Assembly (NCBI RefSeq): GCF_052076145.1
Contig: NZ_CP197246.1
Span: forward strand, 4,340,001 to 4,404,000
DNA: 64,000 nt
From: Kitasatospora sp052076145
GTDB taxonomy: Bacteria; Actinomycetota; Actinomycetes; Streptomycetales; Streptomycetaceae
Direction: 5' to 3'
A program made the translations under genes and the position numbers. The notes under the pieces were generated by a model, which searched no databases, was not told the DNA's origin, and saw nothing but the letters and a program-made list of their open reading frames with translations. Position 1 is the stretch's first letter, and the number at the start of each line of letters is the position of its first letter. Shown here piece after piece: positions 41,713-50,459 of this stretch.

Positions 41713-43299
41713 CTAGTTCACGCACGGGATGCCGCCCGCCTTCACGGCGGGCCCCTGCATCGGCAGTGCGGACGGCTCCGGCTCGGCACTCCCGCTCGCG
41801 GGGGCGGTCGCCTCCGCCGTCTCGGCGGACGTGGCGGGTGCGGTGTACGAGGTGCCCAGGGTGACCACGACGTGCCCGGCCGGGGCGGCTGCGGCGGGGG
41901 TCGCGGTCACGCCGTACCGGGCCGCGACCGCCTCGGCGGCGGCTCTGCTGCCGCTGCCGTAGGCGACGGTGGTCACCTTCGGGTGGGTGGTGCCGGTGCC
42001 GATCCGGCCCTCGGCGAGGCCGAGGGCGACGAGCGCCCGGGACTCGGCAGCGGCGGCGTGCGCGACGGTGGAGGCGTTGTAGACGTCGACCGTGCCGCTG
42101 AGCAGCTCGGGGGCCGAAGTCGCAGCAGGGCTCTCGGACGGCGCGGTGGGCGGTGTGGCCGACGACGACGACGGCGGCGGTGGGCCGGCCGGGGCCGGGT
42201 CGTGGCCGGTGAGTTGGCGGACGATCCGCTTGATCAGATCGGGGTCGACGAGGTTCACGTCCTGCCCGCCGACGGTCTTGAAGCCCGTGATCGGCAGCGT
42301 GTTGAACTCGACGTTTCCGCTGGTCAGGTTGGGGGCCTGCTGGGCGAAGTCGAGGATGTTCCAGGCGCTGTCCAGCACCACGTCCTTCTTCACGACCTCG
42401 AACAGCTGCTGCATCCGCCCGAGGTCGTCGAAGATCCCCTGCTGCTTGAGCTTGTACTCGACGGAGGAGATGAACGCCTGCTGCCGGTGCGTGCGGTCGA
42501 GGTCGCCGCCGGGCAGGTTGTGCCGCTGGCGGACGAAGGAGAGTGCCTGGGCCGCGTTCAGGCTGCTGATCCCGGCGGGCAGCTTCAGGCCGGTGCCTCC
42601 TCCCTCGCGGGTGGCCGTGCGGGAGACGATCGGGTCGCTGACGGCCTTGTTGAGGCAGACCTGGATCGGCTCCAGGGCCTTGGCGATGTCGTAGAAGCCG
42701 ATCAGGTTGACCTCGGCGAAGTGGTCGATCGGGATGCCCAGGAACTGCTGCACCGTCGCCAGCGTCGAGGCCCGCCCGGCCTCCCTGCTGCGGCGCTCCA
42801 GCTCGGCCTTGGCGAGGCCCTTGCCCGCGAGCTTCGACTCGGCGCGGGCCTTCGCGATCTCGTACGCCTCCTTGATCTTGTGCATCCGGCCGTCCGCGCC
42901 GACGGTCTGCACGTAGTCGTCGCGCGGGATGGACAGCGCGGTGACCTTGCCGCCGCCCGGCGGGATGTGCAGCACCATCAGGGTGTTGGTGTTGTAGCCG
43001 CCGATGTCGCTGGAGGAGCCGGCGTGCAGCTCCTCGGAGACCACCTGCGGGGGCAGGTCGTTGCCGTCCATGTCCTTGCGGCTGTCGAGGCCGATCAGCA
43101 GCAGGTTGACGGCGTTGTCCAGGCGCGGCGGCGCGCCCTGCCTGATCTGCTTCAGCGCGTCGGACTTCGTCAGGCCGTCCTCCAGCGAGTGGTACTCGTA
43201 CCAGGTCAGCCCGCAGGTGCCGAACACCGCGACGGACACGGCACAGGCCAGCGAGCGGCCCGCCAGCAGCAGGGGTGAACGGCGGCGCGGGTCAGCCAC
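41713..43299 (-). CDS. LytR-CpsA-Psr (LCP) family cell-wall ligase
   Basis: The 528-residue protein has an N-terminal membrane anchor (residues about 14-35), an LCP domain (DNAVNLLLIGLDSR, then SIPRDDYVQTVG, ALSFVRQRHNLPGGDLDRTHRQQ) with the conserved Arg/Asp residues for pyrophosphate lipid binding, and a C-terminal LytR_C domain after a Pro/Ser linker. LCP enzymes attach teichoic acids or other glycopolymers to peptidoglycan outside the membrane. The GTG start at 43299 lies 8 nt inside the upstream DUF6542 gene, so the two are coupled. Confidence 0.94.
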   Translation of the reverse strand: MADPRRRSPLLLAGRSLACAVSVAVFGTCGLTWYEYHSLEDGLTKSDALKQIRQGAPPRLDNAVNLLLIGLDSRKDMDGNDLPPQVVSEELHAGSSSDIGGYNTNTLMVLHIPPGGGKVTALSIPRDDYVQTVGADGRMHKIKEAYEIAKARAESKLAGKGLAKAELERRSREAGRASTLATVQQFLGIPIDHFAEVNLIGFYDIAKALEPIQVCLNKAVSDPIVSRTATREGGGTGLKLPAGISSLNAAQALSFVRQRHNLPGGDLDRTHRQQAFISSVEYKLKQQGIFDDLGRMQQLFEVVKKDVVLDSAWNILDFAQQAPNLTSGNVEFNTLPITGFKTVGGQDVNLVDPDLIKRIVRQLTGHDPAPAGPPPPSSSSATPPTAPSESPAATSAPELLSGTVDVYNASTVAHAAAAESRALVALGLAEGRIGTGTTHPKVTTVAYGSGSRAAAEAVAARYGVTATPAAAAPAGHVVVTLGTSYTAPATSAETAEATAPASGSAEPEPSALPMQGPAVKAGGIPCVN

Positions 43300-43795
43300 G
43301 GCGCGCCCCCTCGGCCCGGCGGCCCGCCGCGCGCCGGACGGCCGCCCGGCGCAGCCGCACCAGCACCACGGCCCCGGCCGCCGCGAGCGCCGCGACCATC
43401 ACCGGGAAGCCGTTCACGGCCCAGCGGACGGCGCCCGTGCCGGTCTCCTTCCAGCCCGGGTACGCGGCCGGGTTGCCCGCCAGCTCGGCGGCGGCCGTCG
43501 CGGCGAGCACCACCGGGGGCACGGCGGGCAGCACCCACCACCAGCCGGCCCGCCCGGAGACGGCAGCCGCCGCAGCGGCGCCGCAGACGGCGCAGACCGC
43601 GAAGGCCACGCCGACCCCCGGCCCGAACGCCTCGTCCACCCCGGCCCCCAGCAGCGGCAGGCCCACCAGCAGCACCGGGGCGAGCCGCCGCCCGGGGCGC
43701 GGCCCAGGGCGTGGCCGGGGGCGCCTGCCGTGGGCCGCTCCGGACTGCGGGGGGACGGTGCGCTGCCTGGTGGCTTCACTCGTGATGTCACTCAC
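43292..43795 (-). CDS. DUF6542-like membrane protein
   Basis: The 167-residue protein has an Arg/Pro-rich N-terminus of about 35 residues and four hydrophobic helices (VLLVGLPLLGAGVDEAFGPG, VAFAVCAVCGAAAAAA, WWWVLPAVPPVVLAATAAAE, and VMVAALAAAGAVVLVRL). The fold resembles the small DUF6542 family. The GTG start at 43795 has no clear ribosome site. It overlaps the LCP gene by 8 nt and may affect envelope polymer assembly. Function unknown. Confidence 0.75.
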   Translation of the reverse strand: MSDITSEATRQRTVPPQSGAAHGRRPRPRPGPRPGRRLAPVLLVGLPLLGAGVDEAFGPGVGVAFAVCAVCGAAAAAAVSGRAGWWWVLPAVPPVVLAATAAAELAGNPAAYPGWKETGTGAVRWAVNGFPVMVAALAAAGAVVLVRLRRAAVRRAAGRRAEGARRG

Positions 43796-43852
43796 GGACT
43801 GTTAACGACCCTGCGGACCGTTGGCATCGCCCGGAGGCCGGCCGCCCCGGGG

Positions 43853-44608
43853 TCAGTCCTTCAGGAAGGCCTCCAGGGCGGTGGCGAAGGCGATCGGGAC
43901 CTCGTGCATGGGGTAGTGGCCGGAGTTGGGGAGGACTTCGAGGTCGGCGGCCGGGTAGTGGGTGAGCCAGGTGCCCTGCATGGCCTCGGCGGAGAGGGCG
44001 AGGTCGTGCTCGCCGACGAAGACCTTGACGGGGAGGTCGGAGCCGGTGATCTCGGCGGCGAAGTCCTGGGTCGTCCAGTCGTCGAGGTAGGCGGCGAAGG
44101 CCTCCTGACGGGAGTGCGCGACGGAGCGGGCCGTCATGCTGTCCAGCCAGACGCCCGTCGCGCGGTGGCCGGTGACGAGGTCGAGGATGGCCCGCCGGTT
44201 GGCCGGCCGGGCCGGGGCGCCGTGGAAGAGCTCGTACGCCTCGCCCTCCAGCGGGTACGCAGAGGCCGGGACGGGCGCGACGCCGACCAGCTTGCGCACC
44301 CGCTGCGGGGCGTCCGCCAGGACGCGCTGCACCGCCTTGCCACCCATGCTGTGGCCGACCAGCGAGAAGCTCTCCCAACCGAGCTGGTCGGCCAGGGCCA
44401 GGGTGTCGGCAGAGATCTCCGCGAGGGTGAACTCGCCCGGTACGTCGGCGCGTTCGCCGTAGCCCCGGTAGTCGAGGAAGGCGTACCCGAACTCGGTGCC
44501 GTCCAGGTGGTCGAGGAACGACCCCCAGCCCGCTGCCGTCCCGAACCAGTCGTGCAGGGCGATGACCTTGTGCGGCCCGTCGCCGACCAGGCGGTGACTG
44601 ATCGTCAT
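43853..44608 (-). CDS. Alpha/beta hydrolase
   Basis: The 251-residue protein has the alpha/beta hydrolase layout: oxyanion loop HDWFGTA near residue 19, nucleophile elbow VGHSMGG (Ser), acid in VGEHDLALS (Asp) and catalytic His in NSGHYPMHE. It is likely an esterase or similar with a small-molecule substrate. There is no signal peptide. GGGAG lies 6 nt before the ATG at 44608. It is separated from the upstream GNAT gene by the 14-bp repeat tract. Confidence 0.9.
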   Translation of the reverse strand: MTISHRLVGDGPHKVIALHDWFGTAAGWGSFLDHLDGTEFGYAFLDYRGYGERADVPGEFTLAEISADTLALADQLGWESFSLVGHSMGGKAVQRVLADAPQRVRKLVGVAPVPASAYPLEGEAYELFHGAPARPANRRAILDLVTGHRATGVWLDSMTARSVAHSRQEAFAAYLDDWTTQDFAAEITGSDLPVKVFVGEHDLALSAEAMQGTWLTHYPAADLEVLPNSGHYPMHEVPIAFATALEAFLKD

Positions 44609-44660
44609 GAAGTGCTCCCTGAGTGAGGTTTGCAGGGAGCTACCCCACGGCGCCCGGGGG

Positions 44661-44730
44661 CAATCGGCCGGGCTCGATCAGCCGGGACCGATCGGCCGGG
44701 ACCGATCGGCCGGGATCGATCAGTCGGGCT
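44661..44730. repeat. Five tandem copies of a 14-bp unit
   Basis: Units close to CGATCGGCCGGGAC repeat exactly in register at 44661, 44675, 44689, 44703 and 44717. The last copy forms the 3-prime end and stop region of the GNAT gene. There are no spacers. Confidence 0.92.
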
Positions 44731-45172
44731 GCATGTCGTAGGTGACCCACATGGTGCGGGTGGCCACCTGGTCGTACTTGCCCCGGGCCCGGTGGTTGTC
44801 GTCGGCGGTGATCCAGCGGACGACGCTCCAGCCGCGCTCGGCGGCGATCTCGCGCAGGCGGGCGAGCAGGGCGTCGACCGCGCCGCCGCCCCGGGCGGCC
44901 GGGGCGACGTACAGGTCGTCCAGGAAGCCGCCGGTGGAGCCGAGCAGCGTCCGGGTGTACGGGCGGTAGTGGGCCAGGCCGACCGGCGTTCCGGCCGGGT
45001 CGCGGACCAGCAGGCAGTTCACCTCGTGGGCCGGGTCGCCGATCCAGGACCACACCAGCTCGGCGCGGTCGTCGGGCAGCTCCACGCGGTAGAAGTCCGC
45101 GTAGCCCCGGTAGAGCTCGCGCCAGGCGGTGAAGTCCTCGGCGGTCGGCGGGGTGACGAGCCAGTCGGTCAT
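44720..45172 (-). CDS. GNAT family acetyltransferase
   Basis: The 150-residue protein has the GNAT core: LAHYRPYTRTLLGSTGGFLD, LYVAPAARGGGAVDALLARL (acetyl-CoA binding loop) and WITADDNHRARGKYDQV. It acetylates an unknown amine; the C-terminal DDNHRARGKYD resembles enzymes acting on small molecules or tRNA-linked products. GGAGA lies 7 nt before the ATG at 45172. Its last codons fall in the fifth unit of the 14-bp repeat, so repeat number could alter the C-terminus. Confidence 0.9.
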   Translation of the reverse strand: MTDWLVTPPTAEDFTAWRELYRGYADFYRVELPDDRAELVWSWIGDPAHEVNCLLVRDPAGTPVGLAHYRPYTRTLLGSTGGFLDDLYVAPAARGGGAVDALLARLREIAAERGWSVVRWITADDNHRARGKYDQVATRTMWVTYDMQPD

Positions 45173-45207
45173 CGGGTGTTCTCCAAGCTCGGGCCGGGGT
45201 CATGGGC

Positions 45208-45235
45208 AGGATCGAAGAGCGTAGCGCACGGTCAA
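45208..45235 (-). promoter_or_regulatory. Candidate promoter of the GNAT gene
   Basis: On the minus strand TTGACC (45235-45230) and GATCCT (45213-45208) are 16 bp apart. The predicted leader to the ATG at 45172 is about 30 nt and contains the GGAGA ribosome site. Confidence 0.45.
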
Positions 45236-45341
45236 ATGGGCCCCCGGGGGCCGGTGTTGGCGGCTGGGAGGGCTGCAGTCCGGTCACAGAGTGGTGGGCG
45301 AAGGGGCTGGTGGCGGGCCGGATCGCGTAGCGTGTTCGGCT

Positions 45342-46298
45342 ATGCGACTCGGTGTGCTCGACGTAGGTTCCAACACCGTCCACTTCCTCGTGGTGGACGC
45401 CCACCCCGGTGCTGCCCCGCTGCCCGCGTACTCGCACAAGGCCGAGCTGCGGCTCGCCGAGCTGCTCGACGCCGACGGTGCGATCACCGAGAGCGGGGTC
45501 AGCAAGCTGATCGCGATGGTCGCCTCGTCGATCAAGGTCGCCGAGGACAAGGGCGTCGTCGACCTGCTCCCGTTCGCCACCTCCGCCGTCCGCGAGGCGG
45601 CCAACGGCGAGGCGGTGCTGCGCCGGGTGGCGGAGGAGACCGGGGTCGAGCTGCGGGTGCTCTCCGGGCAGGACGAGGCCCGGCTGACCTTCCTCGCCGT
45701 CCGCCGCTGGTTCGGCTGGTCATCCGGGCGGCTGCTCAACCTCGACATCGGCGGCGGTTCGCTGGAGATCGCCTGCGGCCTGGACGAGCAGCCCGACGTC
45801 GCCTGCTCCCTGCCGCTCGGCGCGGGCCGGCTCACCGCCAGGCTGCCCGGTGACATCGCCGACCCCGACGACGTCCGTGAGCTGCGTCGCCACATCCGGG
45901 CCGAGATCGCCCACGTCGCCGGTGAGTTCGCCCGGCTCGGCGCGCCCGACCACGCCGTCGCCACCTCCAAGACCTTCAAGCAGCTGGCCAGGATGACCGG
46001 CGCCGCCGGGGGCGACGCCGGCCCGCTGGTGCCCCGCCGCCTCAGCCGGTCGGGCCTCGGCGCCTGGGTGCCCCGGCTCGCCGCGATGACGGTCGCCGAG
46101 CGGGCCCGCATCCCCGGCGTCTCCGAGGGCAGGGCGAGACAGCTGCTGGCCGGGGCGCTCGTCGCGGACGCCGCGATGGACCTCTTCGGCCTGGACGAGC
46201 TGGACATCTGTCCCTGGGCGCTGCGCGAGGGCATCATCCTGCGCCGCCTGGACACCCTGCACAGCCCCGCCGACCGCCGCCCGGCCCTTACGGGGTGA
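45342..46298 (+). CDS. Exopolyphosphatase / pppGpp phosphatase (Ppx/GppA family)
   Basis: The 318-residue protein has the ASKHA-fold motifs LDVGSNTVHFLVVDAH at the N-terminus and NLDIGGGSLEIACG (second phosphate loop) near residue 130. It corresponds to the shorter actinobacterial Ppx type, which hydrolyses polyphosphate or pppGpp and so tunes stringent and phosphate responses. TAGCGT lies 8 nt before the ATG at 45342 with no ribosome site, suggesting a leaderless mRNA. The next gene starts 76 nt later in the same direction with its own promoter-like box. Confidence 0.93.
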   Translation: MRLGVLDVGSNTVHFLVVDAHPGAAPLPAYSHKAELRLAELLDADGAITESGVSKLIAMVASSIKVAEDKGVVDLLPFATSAVREAANGEAVLRRVAEETGVELRVLSGQDEARLTFLAVRRWFGWSSGRLLNLDIGGGSLEIACGLDEQPDVACSLPLGAGRLTARLPGDIADPDDVRELRRHIRAEIAHVAGEFARLGAPDHAVATSKTFKQLARMTGAAGGDAGPLVPRRLSRSGLGAWVPRLAAMTVAERARIPGVSEGRARQLLAGALVADAAMDLFGLDELDICPWALREGIILRRLDTLHSPADRRPALTG

Positions 46299-46373
46299 CC
46301 ACCTGGGTGACCACCCCCACACCTGGCCGAGGCGGGCCCCCATTCCGCCGTCCGGCCGCATACGCTGTGTCCC

Positions 46374-47591
46374 GTGGCGGAACCAGCGGACGAGGACAGT
46401 ACGCAGGCGGGCCGCGCTGCCGGTGACGGTGACCAGAACACCGACCGGGCCGGGCAGCCGCGGGCGGCCGCTGCGCGCCGGGCCCGTGGCCCGGTCAAGG
46501 CCGTCGGCGCGATGAAGGCCGCCAAGGCCGCCCGGAAGCGGGCCGACCCGCCGAGCCCCGACCCCACGCCGAAGCTGAACCCGGCCCTGAACCCGACCCG
46601 GGCCTCCAGCCGCGCGAAGAAGGCGGTGAAGGCCGTCGGCGCGACGAAGGCAGTGAAGACCGCCAAGGCCTCGCAGGCGGTGCAGGCCGTCAAGGCCGTC
46701 AAGCGCGCGCGGGCCGGGGCCGCCCAGGCCGCGCCGCTGCTGCGCACCACCGACCGGCTGGTGCTGCCGCCGCACCCCGGGCTGCACGTGCCCGACACCA
46801 AGGTGCTGCTCTCGACCGCCTCGGTCTACCCCGAGAACACCGTCACCGCCTTCGAGCTGGCCGCCCGGCTGGGCTACGACGGCGTCGAGGTGATGGTCTG
46901 GAACGATCCGATCAGCCAGGACATCGAGGCCCTGCGGCGGCTCTCCGACGCACACCGGATGCCGATCCACGCCGTGCACGCCCCCTGCCTGCTGATCACC
47001 CAGCGGGTCTGGACGACCGACCCGTGGACGAAGCTCGTCCGGGCCCGCGCCGCCGCCGAGAAGCTCGGCGCGGACACCGTCGTGGTGCACCCGCCGTTCC
47101 GCTGGCAGCGGCAGTACGCCCGGGACTTCGTCGCGGGCATCGGCCGGATGGCGGGGGAGACGGACGTCCGCTTCGCGGTCGAGAACATGTACCCCTGGCG
47201 CTACCGCGACCGCGAGGTGCTCGCGTACGCGCCCGGCTGGGACGTCACCGACGAGGAGTACCGGCACTTCACCATCGACCTCTCGCACGCCTCCACCTCC
47301 CGGGTCGACGCCCTCGGCATGGTCGACCGGATGGGCGACCGACTCGCCCACATCCACCTCGCCGACGGCTCCGGCTCCGGCAAGGACGAACACCTCATCC
47401 CCGGCCGGGGCAGCCAGCCCTGCGCCGAGCTGCTGGAACGCCTGGCCCGCACCGGCTTCGGCGGCCACGTCGTCCTGGAGGTCAACACCCGCCGGGCCAC
47501 CTCCCCGGCGGAGCGCGAGGCCGACCTCGCCGAGGCCCTCGCCTTCACCCGCCTCCACCTGCACACCCGCGCCCGGCACGCCCGGACCTGA
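46374..47591 (+). CDS. Sugar phosphate isomerase/epimerase (TIM barrel) with histone-like basic N-terminus
   Basis: The 405-residue protein joins two unlike parts. Residues about 30-125 are Ala/Lys/Arg/Val-rich with recurring VKAVGAMKAAKAARKR-type units, resembling bacterial histone H1-like tails. Residues 130-400 form an AP-endonuclease-2/xylose-isomerase-like barrel: STASVYPENTVTAFELA, GYDGVEVMVW, HAPCLLIT, TVVVHPPFRWQ, AVENMYPW, FTIDLSHAS and HIHLADGSG, with metal-binding His/Glu/Asp visible. It may isomerise a sugar or act on DNA. TACGCT lies 7 nt before the GTG start, so it is probably leaderless. Confidence 0.85.
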   Translation: MAEPADEDSTQAGRAAGDGDQNTDRAGQPRAAAARRARGPVKAVGAMKAAKAARKRADPPSPDPTPKLNPALNPTRASSRAKKAVKAVGATKAVKTAKASQAVQAVKAVKRARAGAAQAAPLLRTTDRLVLPPHPGLHVPDTKVLLSTASVYPENTVTAFELAARLGYDGVEVMVWNDPISQDIEALRRLSDAHRMPIHAVHAPCLLITQRVWTTDPWTKLVRARAAAEKLGADTVVVHPPFRWQRQYARDFVAGIGRMAGETDVRFAVENMYPWRYRDREVLAYAPGWDVTDEEYRHFTIDLSHASTSRVDALGMVDRMGDRLAHIHLADGSGSGKDEHLIPGRGSQPCAELLERLARTGFGGHVVLEVNTRRATSPAEREADLAEALAFTRLHLHTRARHART

Positions 47592-47656
47592 CCCTGGCCC
47601 CGAGGGGCCGGCCAGTTGCGTGAAGTTACCCTTGATCTTCCAGCCAAGGGGGACAC

Positions 47657-48421
47657 ATGACGGACATTCACCAGCAGCACGCCGACTCCTTCGGTGCGGT
47701 CGCCGCCGAGTACGACGCGGCCCGCCCCTCCTACCCCGACGCGCTGTTCGACGAGATCGAGCGCCTCGCCGGGCGCCCGCTGGCGGGCGCGGACGTGCTG
47801 GACGTCGGAGCGGGCACCGGCATCGCCACCCGCCTGCTGGCCGCCCGGGGCGCCAGGGTCGTCGCGGTCGAGCCGAGCGCGGGCATGGCCGCCCAGCTGC
47901 ATGCCGTCAGCCCCGGCCTGCCGCTGGTCAAGGCGACGGGCGACGAGCTGCCCTTCCACGACGGCACGGCCGACCTGATCACCTACGCCCAGGCCTTCCA
48001 CTGGACGGACCCGGACCGCTCCATCCCCGAGGCGATCCGCGTCCTGCGGCCCGGCGGCTCGCTCGCCCTCTGGTGGAACCTCAAGGACCGGGACGCCGCG
48101 TGGGTGAAGGCCCAGGAGAGCCGGCTCGCGGCCACCCTGCCCTCGTACCACTACTACGGCACGATGCTCAACGTCACCGGCCCGCTCGACGCGTACGACC
48201 TGCGGCTCGGCACCGCCGTGCTGCACTGGGAGCGCACGGTCACGGTGGAGAGCGCGATCACCGACCTGCGCTCCAAGTCGTACTTCGCCGTGGCCGAGCC
48301 CGAGCTGCGCGAGCGGGTGCTGGAGCAGGAGCGGGCGGCGCTGCTGGCCGAATTCCCGGACGGGCTGCTGCGCGAGCCGTACCGGCTGGACCTCGCGGTC
48401 GCGACCACGCCCACGGCCTGA
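47657..48421 (+). CDS. Class I SAM-dependent methyltransferase
   Basis: The 254-residue protein has the UbiE/Methyltransf_11 layout: an N-terminal DSFGAVAAEYDAARPSYPD, the SAM motif VLDVGAGTGIATRLLAARG, the acidic VVAVEPSAGMAAQ, and ITYAQAFHWTDPDRSI. The substrate is not predictable. AAGGGGG precedes the ATG by about 6 nt. It lies 65 nt after the isomerase-like gene and before ilvD. Confidence 0.92.
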   Translation: MTDIHQQHADSFGAVAAEYDAARPSYPDALFDEIERLAGRPLAGADVLDVGAGTGIATRLLAARGARVVAVEPSAGMAAQLHAVSPGLPLVKATGDELPFHDGTADLITYAQAFHWTDPDRSIPEAIRVLRPGGSLALWWNLKDRDAAWVKAQESRLAATLPSYHYYGTMLNVTGPLDAYDLRLGTAVLHWERTVTVESAITDLRSKSYFAVAEPELRERVLEQERAALLAEFPDGLLREPYRLDLAVATTPTA

Positions 48422-48528
48422 CCGCATCGCGGACGGAGCGTCCGGCGGCTGGACGACGGGCGTAGGCTCGGAAGCCGACGGCGGCCTCCTCAAGCCGCCG
48501 CGAGCAGCCTCCGAAGGAGTGGAGCACA

Positions 48529-50373
48529 GTGCCCGAGCTGAAGTCCCGTACGGTCACCCACGGTCGCAACATGGCAGGCGCCCGCGCGCTTCTTCGGGCC
48601 GCCGGGGTAGCCCGCGAGGACTTCGGGAAGCCGATCATCGCGGTGGCGAACTCCTTCACCGAGTTCGTGCCGGGCCACACCCACCTCCAGCCGGTCGGCC
48701 GGATCGTCTCCGAGGCGATCCAGGCCGCGGGCGGCATCCCGCGCGAGTTCAACACCATCGCGGTCGACGACGGCATCGCGATGGGCCACCACGGGATGCT
48801 CTACTCGCTGCCCTCGCGTGAGCTGATCGCCGACAGCGTCGAGTACATGGTCAGTGCGCACTGCGCCGACGCGCTGATCTGCATCTCCAACTGCGACAAG
48901 ATCACCCCCGGCATGATGATGGCCGCGCTGCGCCTCAACATCCCCGTGGTGTTCGTCTCCGGCGGCCCGATGGAGGCCGGCCAGGCGACGCTGGTGGACG
49001 GCACCGTCCGCAAGCTCGACCTGGTCAACGCGATCTCCGACGCGGTCAACGAGAACGTGTCGGACGAGGACATCGCGATCATCGAGGAGAACGCCTGCCC
49101 GACCTGCGGGTCGTGCTCGGGCATGTTCACCGCCAACTCGATGAACTGCCTGGCCGAGGCGATCGGCCTGGCGCTGCCCGGCAACGGCTCGGTGCTCGCC
49201 ACCCACACCGCCCGCAAGGACCTCTACCAGGCCGCCGGGCGCACCATCGTCGACATCACCCGGCGGCACTACTTCGAGGACGACGAGTCCGTCCTGCCGC
49301 GCAACATCGCCACCCGTGCCGCGTTCGAGAACGCCATGGCGCTGGACATCGCGATGGGCGGCTCCACCAACACGATCCTGCACCTGCTGGCGGCGGCGCA
49401 GGAGGCGGAGCTGGACTTCGACATGCGGGCGATCGACGCGATCTCGCGCCGGGTGCCGTGTCTGTCGAAGGTCGCGCCGAACGGCAAGTACTACATGGAG
49501 GACGTCCACCGCGCCGGTGGCATCCCGGCCATCCTCGGTGAGCTCCACCGGGGCGGGCTGCTGCGCGAGGACGTGCACACCGTGCACTCGCCCTCGCTCA
49601 CCGAGTGGCTCAAGACCTGGGACATCCGCGGCGGCTCGGCGTCGCCGGAGGCGGTGGAGATGTTCCACGCCGCGCCCGGCTGCGTCCGCTCCGCGACGGC
49701 GTTCTCGCAGTCCGAGCGGTGGGAGTCGCTGGACACCGACGCCGCTGGGGGCTGCATCCGCAGTGTGGAGCACGCCTACTCGGTGGAGGGCGGTCTGGCG
49801 GTGCTGTACGGGAACCTCGCCGAGGACGGCTGCATCGTCAAGACCGCCGGCGTCGACGAGTCGATCTGGCAGTTCAGCGGCCCGGCCGTGGTGCTGGAGT
49901 CGCAGGAGGACGCGGTCGACGCGATCCTCACCAAGCGGGTCAAGGAGGGCGACGTCGTCGTCATCCGCTACGAGGGCCCCAAGGGCGGCCCCGGCATGCA
50001 GGAGATGCTCTACCCGACGTCGTTCCTCAAGGGCCGGGGTCTGGGCAAGGCCTGTGCGCTGATCACCGACGGCCGGTTCTCCGGCGGCACCTCCGGCCTC
50101 TCCATCGGCCACGCCTCGCCCGAGGCCGCGTCCGGGGGCACCATCGCCCTCGTCCAGGACGGCGACACCATCTCCATCGACATCCCCGGCCGCACCGTCA
50201 GCCTGGACGTCACCTTCGAGGAGCTGCACGAGCGCCGCCTCAAGCTGGAGGCCGAAGGCGGCTACCAGCCCAAGAACCGGGTCCGTCCCGTCAGCGCCGC
50301 CCTCAAGGCCTACGCCGCGATGGCCACCTCCGCCGACAAGGGCGCCGTCCGCGACGTCAGCAAGCTCGGCTGA
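48529..50373 (+). CDS. ilvD: Dihydroxy-acid dehydratase
   Basis: The 614-residue enzyme dehydrates 2,3-dihydroxy acids in isoleucine and valine synthesis and in the supply of pantoate precursors. Cluster ligand motifs SNCDKITPG and ACPTCGSCSGMFTANSMNC are present, as is DGRFSGGTSGLSIGHASPEA near the C-terminus, with the usual length. AAGGAG lies 9 nt before the GTG start at 48529. A 7-bp hairpin (48479-48485 with 48494-48500) lies in the leader, but no branched-chain leader peptide was found. A terminator follows the gene. Confidence 0.98.
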   Translation: MPELKSRTVTHGRNMAGARALLRAAGVAREDFGKPIIAVANSFTEFVPGHTHLQPVGRIVSEAIQAAGGIPREFNTIAVDDGIAMGHHGMLYSLPSRELIADSVEYMVSAHCADALICISNCDKITPGMMMAALRLNIPVVFVSGGPMEAGQATLVDGTVRKLDLVNAISDAVNENVSDEDIAIIEENACPTCGSCSGMFTANSMNCLAEAIGLALPGNGSVLATHTARKDLYQAAGRTIVDITRRHYFEDDESVLPRNIATRAAFENAMALDIAMGGSTNTILHLLAAAQEAELDFDMRAIDAISRRVPCLSKVAPNGKYYMEDVHRAGGIPAILGELHRGGLLREDVHTVHSPSLTEWLKTWDIRGGSASPEAVEMFHAAPGCVRSATAFSQSERWESLDTDAAGGCIRSVEHAYSVEGGLAVLYGNLAEDGCIVKTAGVDESIWQFSGPAVVLESQEDAVDAILTKRVKEGDVVVIRYEGPKGGPGMQEMLYPTSFLKGRGLGKACALITDGRFSGGTSGLSIGHASPEAASGGTIALVQDGDTISIDIPGRTVSLDVTFEELHERRLKLEAEGGYQPKNRVRPVSAALKAYAAMATSADKGAVRDVSKLG

Positions 50374-50387
50374 CGCATTTACTGCGC

Positions 50388-50425
50388 GCGAAGGAGTCGT
50401 CCCCGCCCGGGGACGGCTCCTTCGC
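50388..50425. terminator. Terminator after ilvD (18-bp stem, one wobble)
   Basis: Arms 50388-50405 and 50408-50425 pair throughout except for one G-U position, with a 2-nt loop, 15 nt after the ilvD stop. Confidence 0.88.
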
Positions 50426-50459
50426 CGTTCCACGGGGGTGCCAGGTGATAATCGACAGC

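Noticed and set aside
47595..47615. Short hairpin after the isomerase-like gene as terminator
   Set aside because: The stem is only about 6 bp and the next gene starts close by, so the evidence is too weak.
48479..48500. Branched-chain amino acid attenuator before ilvD
   Set aside because: A 7-bp hairpin exists but no leader peptide rich in Ile, Val or Leu codons and no competing terminator were found.
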